From contig CAWEHU010000029.1 in assembly GCA_963808965.1 (NCBI GenBank), positions 186,001-250,000 on the forward strand: DNA of 64,000 bases, given 5' to 3'. Shown piece after piece: positions 7,526 through 17,972 of the stretch (position 1 is the stretch's first letter; each line of letters starts with the position of its first letter). Both the position numbers and the translations under genes were made by a program. The stretch is from CAWEHU01 sp963808965 (GTDB taxonomy: Bacteria > Pseudomonadota > Alphaproteobacteria > Acetobacterales > Acetobacteraceae). The notes beneath the pieces are model-generated. The model had not been told where the DNA came from. It saw only the letters and a list, made by a program, of their open reading frames with translations, and searched no databases.

Positions 7526-10048
7526 GTGGAAAGAACATTGCCGGAACCTTTCGCGGGCTGGTTCGCCGCACGGGGCTGGACGCCGCGTCCGCATCAGCTC
7601 GCGATGCTCGGCGCGGCCCGGGCGAACGAGTCTGTCCTGCTCATCGCCCCCACTGGTGGGGGCAAGACGCTCGCCGGCTTTCTTCCCAGCCTGATCGAGC
7701 TGCACGAGCGGCCGCGCGAGGGCATCCATACCCTCTACGTGAGCCCGCTGAAGGCGCTCGCGACCGATATCGCTCGCAATCTGACGGGACCCGTCGAGCA
7801 GATGGGGCTCGGGGTCACGATCGAAACGCGTACCGGCGATACGCCGGCGGACCGGCGCCGCCGGCAGCGAGAGCGTCCGCCCAATATCCTGCTCACCACG
7901 CCGGAAAGCCTCGCTCTGCTGCTCTCGTTCGCGGACGCACCTTCGCTGTTTCGCGGGCTCTCCAGCGTCGTCGTGGACGAAACCCACGCGCTGGCCGGCA
8001 CGAAGCGAGGGGACCAGCTCGCACTCTGCCTGGCCCGTCTCGCCTCGCTCGCGCCTGGCTCGCGCCGGGTCGGCCTGTCCGCCACCGTCGCACACCCGAA
8101 GGCGCTGCTCGCCTATGTGGGCGCAGAGCGATTGATCGAGGAGGCGGACGGCGCCCGCCCTGCCCTCTCGGTGGTGCTGCCGGAAGGCCGCCTGCCGTGG
8201 TCCGGGCATATGGCACTCGACAGCGCGCCAGAGGTGATGGAGCGCATCCGCGCGGCGACCACGACGATCGTGTTCGTCAACACGCGGGCGCAGGCGGAGA
8301 TGATGTTCCAGGCGCTGTGGAGACTGAACGCGGACACGCTGCCGATCGCGTTGCATCACGGCAGTCTCGACATCGCACAGCGGAGACGGGTCGAAGCCGC
8401 GATGGCGGAGGGGCGCCTGCGAGCGGTGGTCGCCACCTCGTCGCTCGATCTCGGCATCGACTGGGCCGGGGTCGATCAGGTGATCCAGGTCGGCGCGCCC
8501 AAGGGCGTCTCGCGCCTGCTGCAACGGGTAGGCCGCGCCAACCACCGGATGGACGAGGCGTCGCGGGCGATCCTCGTGCCCGCCAATCGCTTCGAGGTGC
8601 TGGAGTGCGAAGCCGCCGTGCTCGGCGTCGCAGCGCGCGAACTGGACGGCGATCCGCCGCGGCCGGGCGGGCTCGACGTGCTGGCGCAGCATATCCTGCT
8701 CACCGCTTGCAGCGCACCGTTCGACCCGGACGCGCTCTATCGCGAGATCGCAAGCGCGGCGCCGTACGCGGGGCTCGCGCGCCGGGATTTCGACGACGTG
8801 CTCGGCTTCGTCGAGAATGGCGGCTACGCGCTCGCGGCGTACGAACGACACCGCAAGCTGTTTCGCGACAGCGAGGGGCGCGTGCATGTCCGCTCCGAAC
8901 GAGTCGCGCGCCAGGCGCGCATGAACATCGGCACGATCGTCGAAGCTCCGATGCTGCGAATCCGGCTGGTCGGCAAGGGTCGCCACGGTCCGATGCTCGG
9001 CGAAGTGGAGGAGGCTTTCGTCAACATGCTGCGGCCCGGCGACACGTTCATGTTCGCCGGGCGCCTGCTGAGATTTGTCCGCCTGCACGAGACCGTGGTG
9101 GAGGCGGCCGAGGGCGGCGCGGGCGAGCCGATGGTGCCGGCCTATGCCGGCGCCCGAATGCCGCTCACCACCAATCTCGCCGATCGGGTCCGGGCGATGT
9201 TGCAGGATGCGGCGAGCTGGCATTGGTTCCCCGAGCCCGTGCAGGAATGGCTGCGGCTGCAAAAGGCGCGCTCCCGCCTGCCTGGGCGCTCCGATCTGCT
9301 GGTCGAAACGTTCCCGCGGGGCGATCGCTGGTACCTGGTCGCGTACTGCTTCGAGGGACGCCAGGCGCACCAGACGCTCGGAATGCTGCTCACCCGCCGG
9401 ATGGAACGGTTCGGCATGGCGCCGCTCGGCTTCGTCGCGACCGACTACGTCTTGGGCGCATGGTGCGCCAATCAGCCGACGGATGTGGCGCGGCTGTTCG
9501 AGCAGGACATGCTGGGCGACGATTTGGAAGCCTGGATGGCCGACAGCTCCATGCTCCGCCGCACCTTCCGCAATGTCGCGGTGATCGCCGGGCTTATCGA
9601 GCGAAACCATCCGGGCGCCGAGAAGACGCGCAGGCAGGTGACGGTGAACAGCGACCTGATCTACGACGTTCTGCGCCGGCATCAGCCGGATCACGTCCTA
9701 CTGCGCGCGACCCGTGCCGATGCGTCCGGAGGGTTGACGGATCTCGGCCGCATCGCGGGAATGCTCGCGCGCATCGACGGGCGGATCACGCACATGGCCC
9801 TTTCGCGCGTCTCGCCGCTCGCGATCCCGGTGCTGCTCGATATCGGGCGAGAAAGCGTGCGCAGCGGCGAGGATGAAGATGCGCTGCTCGCCGAGGCGGA
9901 GGCCGCGCTCGTGGCAGAAGCGATGGGAGAAGCGGAGCCGCCGCCACGCCGCGAGAGCCGGCCCCGGATTCCCGTCGTGCATCGCGCCAACGTCGCGCGC
10001 CGCTCGCCCCGGCCGGTGCAAGCGTCACTGTTCGGCCGCATCTCGTGA
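7526..10048 (+). CDS. ligase-associated DNA damage response DEXH-box helicase (Lhr-like)
   Basis: A superfamily 2 helicase of the bacterial ligase-associated repair cassette (helicase, PdeM nuclease, ATP-dependent ligase, metallo-beta-lactamase exonuclease). The 840-residue protein starts at a GTG and shows the Q-motif region (WTPRPHQLAML), Walker A (APTGGGKT), motif Ia (YVSPLKAL), motif II (VVDETHAL), motif III (LSATV), motif IV (VFVNTRAQAE) and motif VI (QRVGRANHR). A C-terminal Lhr-type winged-helix/DUF4175-like region follows. Its stop overlaps the pdeM start by 4 bp (GTGA), so the two are co-translated. The ligase and exonuclease partners are not next to it. Confidence 0.94.
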   Translation: MERTLPEPFAGWFAARGWTPRPHQLAMLGAARANESVLLIAPTGGGKTLAGFLPSLIELHERPREGIHTLYVSPLKALATDIARNLTGPVEQMGLGVTIETRTGDTPADRRRRQRERPPNILLTTPESLALLLSFADAPSLFRGLSSVVVDETHALAGTKRGDQLALCLARLASLAPGSRRVGLSATVAHPKALLAYVGAERLIEEADGARPALSVVLPEGRLPWSGHMALDSAPEVMERIRAATTTIVFVNTRAQAEMMFQALWRLNADTLPIALHHGSLDIAQRRRVEAAMAEGRLRAVVATSSLDLGIDWAGVDQVIQVGAPKGVSRLLQRVGRANHRMDEASRAILVPANRFEVLECEAAVLGVAARELDGDPPRPGGLDVLAQHILLTACSAPFDPDALYREIASAAPYAGLARRDFDDVLGFVENGGYALAAYERHRKLFRDSEGRVHVRSERVARQARMNIGTIVEAPMLRIRLVGKGRHGPMLGEVEEAFVNMLRPGDTFMFAGRLLRFVRLHETVVEAAEGGAGEPMVPAYAGARMPLTTNLADRVRAMLQDAASWHWFPEPVQEWLRLQKARSRLPGRSDLLVETFPRGDRWYLVAYCFEGRQAHQTLGMLLTRRMERFGMAPLGFVATDYVLGAWCANQPTDVARLFEQDMLGDDLEAWMADSSMLRRTFRNVAVIAGLIERNHPGAEKTRRQVTVNSDLIYDVLRRHQPDHVLLRATRADASGGLTDLGRIAGMLARIDGRITHMALSRVSPLAIPVLLDIGRESVRSGEDEDALLAEAEAALVAEAMGEAEPPPRRESRPRIPVVHRANVARRSPRPVQASLFGRIS

Positions 10049-10714
10049 GTGCCGCGCCGATCCACCTCGCGGGCGAGCGGCTTATGCTCGATCCTTCCGG
10101 CGCCCTGTTCTGGCCGGCCACGCGCACACTCGCCGTATCCGACCTGCACATGGAGAAGGGCTCGTCCTTCGCCCGCAGAGGAATGTTGCTGCCGCCGTGG
10201 GACAGCAAGGTGACGCTCGACCGCCTGGCCCTGATGCTGCGGCACTGGCGCCCGCGCATCGTGGTCGCGCTCGGTGACAGCTTCCACGACGCGCAAGGGG
10301 CGGCGCGGCTCGGGGCGAGCGAGGCCGCACGGCTGGAAGTCGATGACGGCGGCTTTCGAGTTCGTCTGGGTACTGGGCAACCACGATCCGAAACCATCGG
10401 CGAAGATCGGCGGGCGGTTCGTGGAGGCGCACACGGCGGGGCCGCTCGTGTTTCGCCACCAAGGGACGCGGGGCGCGAGCAGCGAAATTTGCGGTCATCA
10501 CCACCCGAAAGCGGCAATCCCCGCCCGCGGCTGCGACGTGAGCCGCCCCTGCTTCGTCGCGGACTCGCGGCGGCTGATGCTGCCGGCCTTCGGTGCGTAT
10601 ACCGGCGGGCTCGACGTTCGCCACCCCGCGATCACGGCGCTGTTTCCGCGCGGCGGCCGCGTGTTCCTGCTCGGGCGCGAGCGGCTGTTCAGCTTCCCGC
10701 TGAGCGTCCGCTAA
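10045..10714 (+). pseudogene. pdeM: ligase-associated DNA damage response endonuclease PdeM (frameshifted)
   Basis: PdeM is a calcineurin-like phosphoesterase of the ligase-associated repair cassette. All metal-binding blocks are visible but in two frames. SDLHMEKGSS and LGDSFHD lie in the first frame from the GTG at 10045. GNHDP, then GHHHPKA and LMLPAFGAYTGGLD, lie in the +1 frame, which ends at 10714. The break falls near 10342 (GAA GTC G ATG ACG), where removing one G joins ...AARLEV to MTAAFEFVWVLGNHDP. Without the frameshift the product would be about 222 residues, the usual size. I read it as one gene with a 1-bp insertion, either real decay or a sequence error. Confidence 0.85.
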
Positions 10715-10912
10715 GCACGCTATTCCACCGCCGCGTTGTTCGCGCGCAGGAAAAGCAGAATGAGTATTTTGCAATAACGCAATAGAGGCGGAACCTTTCG
10801 GTGCGAAGTCACCCGATGGTGATCCTGCAATATCGGTCATGAGACTAGAACTCTGAAATGGGCAGGAACATCATCCGGACAAGGCGTTGACAGCAGCCTT
10901 GAGGAGGAACGC

Positions 10913-12064
10913 ATGACCGAGAAACGACAGCCCGATTGGGATCCGAGATCGCAGGCCGTGCTTGACGATCAAATCGCTGCTTATGATCACATGCGCGCCC
11001 GCTGTCCTGTGGCATATAGCGATTACCTGCACTGGTCCCTATTCCGGCATGCCGACATAATGCATGTCCTGAACGATCACGACACCTTCAGCAACGCCGT
11101 GTCGAGCCATCTTTCCGTGCCCAATAATATGGATCCGCCCGAGCACACCGAGTACCGAAAGATTATCGAACCCTATTTCGGACCGGAGCGAATGCAACTT
11201 TTCGAGCCGGTGTGCCGGGAGATTGCCGCCGGTCTGGCGAGCCGGTTGGCGGCCGGTGGCGAAATCGAGCTGATGGGCGAGTTCGCCCAGAACTTTGCCT
11301 TGCGGGTCCAGTGTGCGTTCATGGGCTGGCCGGAGACAATGCATGAGCCCTTGCGTCAGTGGATTCTCAAGAACCAGGCCGCCACCCTGGGCGGCCACCG
11401 GGCCGCGGCTGCGGCCGTCGCGCTCGAGTTCGATGTCTATATCCGGGAGCTGCTGGACGCGCGCCGCGGAGCAGGCAACGAGTCGCCCGACAACACCGCC
11501 AGTCTCCTGAAAGAGCGGGTCGGAGACAGGTTCCTCAACGATGAAGAGATCGTCAGTATCGTGCGCAACTGGACAGTTGGCGAGCTGGGCACCATTTCTG
11601 CTTCTGTCGGGATTCTCGCACAATATCTGGCCGAGCGAACGGAATTGCAGCAGCGACTTCGGACGGATCCATCGCTGTTGCCCGCCGCCATCGATGAGAT
11701 CCTACGCATCCATGCACCGCTCATTACCAATCGTCGGATCGCCGCCAAAGCGGTGGAAATCGGGAACCGGAACATTGCCGCCGGCGAGCGCATTACGCTG
11801 ATTTGGGCGTCCGCCAATCGCGACGAGGCCACCTTTGGCGATCCTGATGAATTCCGGCTCGACCGGGATCCGTCCCAGAACCTGCTATACGGCGCCGGTA
11901 TTCATGTCTGCCCCGGGGCGCCATTGGCCAGGCTGGAGCTGCGCGTCCTTATAGAGGAGTTACTAGCGCGAACCCGCCAGATCGCCCTCGTGCCGGGCAA
12001 GCCACCCGTAAGAGCGGTGTATCCGGCTAGCGGATTTTCATCGCTCCCACTTTGGGTACACTGA
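10913..12064 (+). CDS. cytochrome P450
   Basis: A soluble bacterial-type P450 of 383 residues. The ExxR of helix K is E262-ILR and the haem-binding loop is GAGIHVCPGAP with the proximal Cys333. Helix I reads GELGTIS (223-229). Here the conserved acid before the oxygen-activating threonine (A/G-G-x-D/E-T) is replaced by Gly226, with Thr227 kept. The gene is preceded by GAGGAGG and stands alone, with no ferredoxin, reductase or pathway gene nearby. Its text looks less GC-rich than its neighbours, consistent with transfer. Substrate unknown. Confidence 0.93.
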   Translation: MTEKRQPDWDPRSQAVLDDQIAAYDHMRARCPVAYSDYLHWSLFRHADIMHVLNDHDTFSNAVSSHLSVPNNMDPPEHTEYRKIIEPYFGPERMQLFEPVCREIAAGLASRLAAGGEIELMGEFAQNFALRVQCAFMGWPETMHEPLRQWILKNQAATLGGHRAAAAAVALEFDVYIRELLDARRGAGNESPDNTASLLKERVGDRFLNDEEIVSIVRNWTVGELGTISASVGILAQYLAERTELQQRLRTDPSLLPAAIDEILRIHAPLITNRRIAAKAVEIGNRNIAAGERITLIWASANRDEATFGDPDEFRLDRDPSQNLLYGAGIHVCPGAPLARLELRVLIEELLARTRQIALVPGKPPVRAVYPASGFSSLPLWVH

Positions 12065-12226
12065 CGGATCGCGATTCACGATACCTAACCCGGGTTCAAG
12101 CCCCGGAACAAAAAAGCGGCAGTGCGGTTCGAAGGCCGCCGGATCAGTGTTGCAGCTTCTGCGGATTCTTGTCTGGCTGCCGCTCTCCGGCCTGTGGGGC
12201 GATGCATGATGAACGCCGGGTCGTGC

Positions 12227-13198
12227 CTACGCGGCCGTCGCGGAAGCGGCCGGCCGCACCCCGAGAATATGGGCGATGGCGTAGGTGAGATCGGGGCGGT
12301 TCAACGTGTAGAAGTGGAATTCGTCGACGCCGTTCGCCTGCAATAACCTTACCTGCTCGGCGGCCACCACCGCCGCGACCATCCGGCGGGTTTCCGGGTC
12401 CTTCTCGGTTCCCTCGAACAGGCGACCAAGCCAGTCGGGCACGCTCGCGCCGCACATCGCGCTGAACCGGGCCGCTTGCGTGAAGTTCGAGACGGGCATG
12501 ATGCCGGGAACGACGGGTGCCTTGATCCCCGCTGCCAGACACCGGTCAAGAAAATCGAGGAACACCGAGGTATCGAAAAAATACTGCGTGATAGCGCGGG
12601 TCGCCCCCGCGTCCAGCTTGCGCTTCAGGTTATCCAAATCCAATTCACGGCTGAGCGCGTGGGGGTGTGTCTCGGGGAAAGCCGCGACCGAAATCTCGAA
12701 ATCCGCGACCCGCTTGAGGCCGGCGACGAGGTCGGCGGCATACTGATAGCCCTCGGGATGCGGCTCGAAAGCGGCGCCGGGCGGGGGGTCGCCGCGCAAG
12801 GCTACGATATGGCGGACGCCCGCCTCCCAGTAGGCCCGCGCCACCGCGTCGACCTGCTCACGACTTGCGCCGACGCAGGTGAGGTGCGCCGCGGGGACGA
12901 GCGAGGTCTCCTTGACGATCCGGGCCACGGTCGCGTGCGTGCGCTCCTGAGTGGACCCGCCCGCGCCGTAGGTTACGGAAACGAAGCGCGGCCGAAGCGG
13001 CTCGAGGCGGCGGATGCAGGCCCAGAGCTGCTGCTCCAGCGCCTCGGTCTTGGGCGGGAAGAACTCGAAGGACAGCTCCGGCGGCGGCTGGCCGGCACCG
13101 CGGACGGGAAGACCCGCGAACCGCGGCGCCGTCATCCACCGCTCGAGGGTGGGCGATGACGGATCGGCGGAGGAAAGGCGGGCAGCTGCGTGGTTCAT
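12227..13198 (-). CDS. metF: methylenetetrahydrofolate reductase
   Basis: MetF reduces 5,10-methylene-THF to 5-methyl-THF with an FAD-containing TIM barrel, feeding methionine synthesis. Visible motifs are ELSFEFFPPKTEALE (catalytic Glu), FVSVTYGAGGS, HLTCVGASR, ALRGDPP and ITQYFFD. I chose the ATG at 13198 (323 residues) because GGAAG sits 6 bases upstream. An ATG at 13210 and a TTG at 13234 are in frame further out but have poorer sites. It is divergent from mlaA across about 217 bp. No SAM or SAH riboswitch pattern was recognisable in that leader. Confidence 0.95.
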   Translation of the reverse strand: MNHAAARLSSADPSSPTLERWMTAPRFAGLPVRGAGQPPPELSFEFFPPKTEALEQQLWACIRRLEPLRPRFVSVTYGAGGSTQERTHATVARIVKETSLVPAAHLTCVGASREQVDAVARAYWEAGVRHIVALRGDPPPGAAFEPHPEGYQYAADLVAGLKRVADFEISVAAFPETHPHALSRELDLDNLKRKLDAGATRAITQYFFDTSVFLDFLDRCLAAGIKAPVVPGIMPVSNFTQAARFSAMCGASVPDWLGRLFEGTEKDPETRRMVAAVVAAEQVRLLQANGVDEFHFYTLNRPDLTYAIAHILGVRPAASATAA

Positions 13199-13415
13199 GG
13201 CGTCTTCCATTCCCGAATCGGACTGTGAAGGCAAGGCGAAAGGCGGCAGGCAAAGGCCGGGGCAACTTGTTTTCCGGTCTCACGTTGCGCTGCGGGTTAT
13301 GCGTGATAGAGTTTGGTTAACCGATCCTTGCTCCACTCCAAGCGGGGGGGCGCATCCCCAGTCCCTCCGGGCGGGTTCCGTGCCTTAGCCCGTTCGTCCG
13401 TTCGACCCGAGGAAG

Positions 13416-14228
13416 ATGATGCGCATCGTCCCCCGCAATCCGGTTCTGCTGACCGCTGCCCTGAGCCTCGTCATGATTCTGGCTGGCTGCGCGACCCGGC
13501 CGCCGGCCAGCGATCCCGAGGCGCTCGCGGAATACAACGAGACGAATGATCCGCTGGAGCCGACCAACCGCGTATTCTACACGATCAACAACGGCATCGA
13601 CACGGTCGTGCTGAAGCCCGCCGCCCAGGCTTATCGCTACGTGGTGCCCGAGCGGGTCCGTACCGGCGTTCACAACGTGCTGTCCAATCTCAGTACGCCC
13701 GTCGTGCTGAGCAACGACATGATGCAAGGCAAGCCGCGCCGCGCCGGCGACACCACGATGCGCTTCCTCATCAACACGACCGTCGGGGTGGTGGGGGTCT
13801 TCGATTTCGCCAAGAACTGGGGCTACCCCGCCCACGACACGGATTTCGGCGTGACCCTGGCGCTGTGGGGCGTGCCCACGGGTCCGTTCCTGTTCCTGCC
13901 GGTGCTGGGGCCGAGCGACCCGCGGGATGCGGTGGGCTTCGGCATGAACATCGTACTCGACCCCTTCACCTGGGTCGGGCAGGGGGCCGCGGTCACTGCG
14001 TTGAATTGGGCGCGATTTTCCTTCAATGCGATGGACCAGCGCGAGCGGGTGCTGGACGCGGTCGACAATATCAAGAAGACGGCGCTCGACCCGTACGCCA
14101 CCTTCCGCAGCCTTTACCGCCAGCACCGCGAGTCGCAGATTCAGGAAACCCGCGACGACAATCGGGCGACCGTCCCCGTATGGTTCCCCCAGCCCGCCGC
14201 ACCGCCCGCCTCCACGGCGGCCCGCTGA
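13416..14228 (+). CDS. mlaA: MlaA/VacJ family outer-membrane lipoprotein
   Basis: MlaA sits in the outer membrane and takes mislocalised phospholipids from its outer leaflet for return via MlaC. The 270-residue product has a lipoprotein signal with lipobox LAGC (Cys25) and the family text NDPLEPTNRVFY, VLSNLSTPVVLSND, RFLINTTVGVVGVFD and FLFLPVLGPSDPRDAVG. GAGGAAG is directly before the first ATG, so the second ATG (13419) may be the one used. It is followed after 18 bp by mlaC, forming a two-gene unit. MlaBDEF is not in the window. Confidence 0.95.
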   Translation: MMRIVPRNPVLLTAALSLVMILAGCATRPPASDPEALAEYNETNDPLEPTNRVFYTINNGIDTVVLKPAAQAYRYVVPERVRTGVHNVLSNLSTPVVLSNDMMQGKPRRAGDTTMRFLINTTVGVVGVFDFAKNWGYPAHDTDFGVTLALWGVPTGPFLFLPVLGPSDPRDAVGFGMNIVLDPFTWVGQGAAVTALNWARFSFNAMDQRERVLDAVDNIKKTALDPYATFRSLYRQHRESQIQETRDDNRATVPVWFPQPAAPPASTAAR

Positions 14229-14246
14229 CCGGAGTAAGACCAGCCC

Positions 14247-14855
14247 ATGCTTACACGCCGCCACTTCCTAATCGTGACCGCAGCCGCCCTGGTGATGCGT
14301 CCGGGCCTCCGGGCATTCGCCGATTCGGCGGCCGAGCGCGCCTCCGCGTTCGTGAGGACGACCGGGGACCAACTGGTCGGAATCGTGAACGGCCCCGGCA
14401 GCACCGAGGAGAAGCGGGGGCGGCTGCAGCAGGTCATCAACAATGCGGTCGACGTGGACTCGGTCGGGCGGTTCTGCCTCGGCCGCTACTGGCGTAGCGC
14501 CACGCCCGACCAGCAGAAGGAATACATCGCACTGTTTCACGAGGTGCTGCTGAACAATATCAGCGGCAAGCTGGGCGAATATCAGGGCGTACGCCTGACG
14601 TATGGCCGAACCCAGAGCCGGGAGGACTACCAGGTCGTCACCACGACTGTCGAGCGGCCGAACAGCCCGCCGACGCAAGTGGAGTGGATCATCAGCGAGG
14701 CGACCGGCAGCCCGAAGATCGTGGATGTGGTCGCCGAAGGGACCAGTCTCCGCCTGACCCAGCGCAGCGACTACGCCGCGTTTCTCGCGCGCAACAACAA
14801 CAACGTGCAGGCTCTGATCGACGCCATGCGTCATCAGATCTCCCAGACGGGATAG
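14247..14855 (+). CDS. mlaC: MlaC/Ttg2D phospholipid-binding protein
   Basis: MlaC is the periplasmic carrier that shuttles phospholipid between MlaA and the inner-membrane MlaFEDB complex. The 202-residue product starts with an export signal carrying twin arginines (MLTRRHFLIVTAAALVM), which may use Tat or Sec. Family text includes VDVDSVGRFCLGRYWRSATPD, QKEYIALFHEVLLNN and DVVAEGTSLRLTQRSDY. GGAG precedes the ATG. It lies directly downstream of mlaA in the same direction and ends convergent with the acetyltransferase gene. Confidence 0.93.
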   Translation: MLTRRHFLIVTAAALVMRPGLRAFADSAAERASAFVRTTGDQLVGIVNGPGSTEEKRGRLQQVINNAVDVDSVGRFCLGRYWRSATPDQQKEYIALFHEVLLNNISGKLGEYQGVRLTYGRTQSREDYQVVTTTVERPNSPPTQVEWIISEATGSPKIVDVVAEGTSLRLTQRSDYAAFLARNNNNVQALIDAMRHQISQTG

Positions 14856-14858
14856 CTG

Positions 14859-15386
14859 CTAGGGATCGCGCGACTGAGCCCGGCTTTCGTAGAGCACCAT
14901 CGCGAAGCCGCCCTGCGCGAAAGTGTCGCATTCCACCATGCCGATCGCGCCGAGCACCATGCGGGAGGCGAAGTTGGTCTCGCGCGCAACCGCGACGATA
15001 CGCCGCAGCCCGGCGCGGTCATGGCCGAAGCGCAGTCCTGCCGCGGCCGCCTCCCGGGCGAGACCGCGACCCTGGGCTCGAAGCCAGAAGGCAAACCGCA
15101 GCGCGATCCCGCGTCCGTCCGGCCGTTCCATCAGCCCCGTGACGCCCTGAAGGCCGCCGCTCCTGCGATCGCGCACCGCCCACAACCCGTATCCGCGCGC
15201 CCCCCAAAGTGTCACGTCCCGGGCCAAATCCGCGGCGACCTGAACGGGGCTGCGAACACCGCCGAGCATCATCCCGAACGCAAAGGGATCGGCCTTGATC
15301 GCTCGCAGGTCGGGCAGATCGTTCCACCCGACCGGAGTCATCACGAGCCGCGCGGTCTGGACGACCCAGGCGGGGTTGATGTGCAA
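14859..15386 (-). CDS. GNAT family N-acetyltransferase
   Basis: A GCN5-related acetyltransferase of about 175 residues. It begins near VVQTARLVMTPVGWNDLPDL, the typical opening of RimJ/RimL-like members. A central GVTGLMERPDGRGIALRFAFWL strand-loop (given in part) is followed by an acetyl-CoA pyrophosphate loop of the R-x-x-G-x-A type (AQGRGLAREAA) and a C-terminal GAIGMVECDTF block. I chose a TTG at 15386 because it falls 18 bp after the ettA stop. Longer frames run into ettA. The start remains uncertain and the acceptor substrate is unknown. Confidence 0.82.
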   Translation of the reverse strand: MHINPAWVVQTARLVMTPVGWNDLPDLRAIKADPFAFGMMLGGVRSPVQVAADLARDVTLWGARGYGLWAVRDRRSGGLQGVTGLMERPDGRGIALRFAFWLRAQGRGLAREAAAAGLRFGHDRAGLRRIVAVARETNFASRMVLGAIGMVECDTFAQGGFAMVLYESRAQSRDP

Positions 15387-15403
15387 CGTGGCAGCCGGCG
15401 CGG

Positions 15404-17083
<1,680 letters not shown>

Positions 17084-17161
17084 GACCGGGCTCCTGAAGC
17101 TGCGGGTGTGGGGATGCTCTTTAAGTATGCGCGCCGGAGCGGGCAACCAAGGGGCCGGCGA

Positions 17162-17235
17162 TGCGCCCGGCAGGACTCGAACCTGCAACCAAGCCGTTAT
17201 GAGCGGCCCGCTCTGACCAGTTGAGCTACGGGCGC
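17162..17235 (-). tRNA. tRNA with CAT anticodon (probably Ile2, otherwise elongator Met)
   Basis: A full cloverleaf on the minus strand: acceptor GCGCCCG/CGGGCGC with discriminator A, D-arm GCTC...GAGC, anticodon loop CTCATAA, variable loop and T-loop TTCGAGT. CCA is not encoded. The CTCATAA loop and TTGGT variable region look more like the lysidine-modified Ile2 tRNA than elongator Met, but anticodon CAU alone cannot decide. It sits upstream of ettA and divergent from ppa. Confidence 0.9.
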
Positions 17236-17333
17236 CGGCGCGGGCGGGATCTGACGCAAGCGGGGAGGGAGCGCAAGGCTTGACCCCCAGCCGGGCTCAC
17301 TTCAAATGGCGGTGGATCAATCGGAGGCTTGGT

Positions 17334-17879
17334 ATGGACGTCGCGAAAATCCCGACCGGCCATGAGCCGCCCTCCGACATCAACGTGGTGATCGAGATCC
17401 CGCAAGGCTCCGGGGTCAAATACGAGGTGGACAAGCAGTCGGGCGCCCTGGTGGTGGATCGCTTCCTGTTCACCCCTATGGCCTATCCGGCCGCCTATGG
17501 TTTTATCCCCGGAACCCTGGCGGATGACGGCGACCCCGCGGACGCGCTGGTGCTGGTCCCTGCCCCGGTCATTCCCGGCGCCGTCGTCCGGGCGCGTCCG
17601 ATCGGCATGCTCCGGATGGAGGACGAGGCCGGGCTCGACGAAAAGATCATCTGTGTCCCGCATGATCGCGTGCATCCCCAATACAGCATGATCGAAAGCG
17701 TGGATGACCTGCCGGAGATCACGCGCGCCGCCATCGAGCATTTCTTCGAGCGCTACAAGGATCTCGAGAAGGACAAGTGGGTGAAAGTGACTGGCTGGGG
17801 CGACAAGGCCGAAGCCGAGGCAGCGATCCGGCGGGCCGCCTGGAAGATCTCGGTGGTGCTCGACAAGGCGGCCGAGTAG
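17334..17879 (+). CDS. ppa: inorganic pyrophosphatase
   Basis: This family I soluble pyrophosphatase hydrolyses the PPi released by biosynthesis. The 181-residue product begins MDVAKIPTGHEPPSDINVVIEIPQG in pieces, with substrate residues in KYEVDK and the Mg2+-binding signature DGDPADALVLV. The later acidic block GLDEKIICVPHDR and a C-terminal GWGDKAEAEA are also typical. The ATG at 17334 follows GGAGG at good spacing. An in-frame upstream ATG would add 18 residues that are unlike the family. Confidence 0.97.
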   Translation: MDVAKIPTGHEPPSDINVVIEIPQGSGVKYEVDKQSGALVVDRFLFTPMAYPAAYGFIPGTLADDGDPADALVLVPAPVIPGAVVRARPIGMLRMEDEAGLDEKIICVPHDRVHPQYSMIESVDDLPEITRAAIEHFFERYKDLEKDKWVKVTGWGDKAEAEAAIRRAAWKISVVLDKAAE

Positions 17880-17972
17880 CCCCCTCCCCGCCCTGCCGCG
17901 AAGGCTGGCACGCGTTGACAGGAGGGGAGGCGCTGCGCATGGTCCGCCGCCCCAGACCAGGATCCGCCTTCT

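Noticed and set aside
7505..9694. Long open frame (729 codons) on the minus strand opposite the helicase
   Set aside because: It is an antisense shadow of a well-supported helicase gene in high-GC DNA. The protein is His/Arg/Gln-rich with no domain and no ribosome site.
13199..13415. SAM or SAH riboswitch before metF
   Set aside because: None of the conserved core sequences of these riboswitch classes could be found in the leader.
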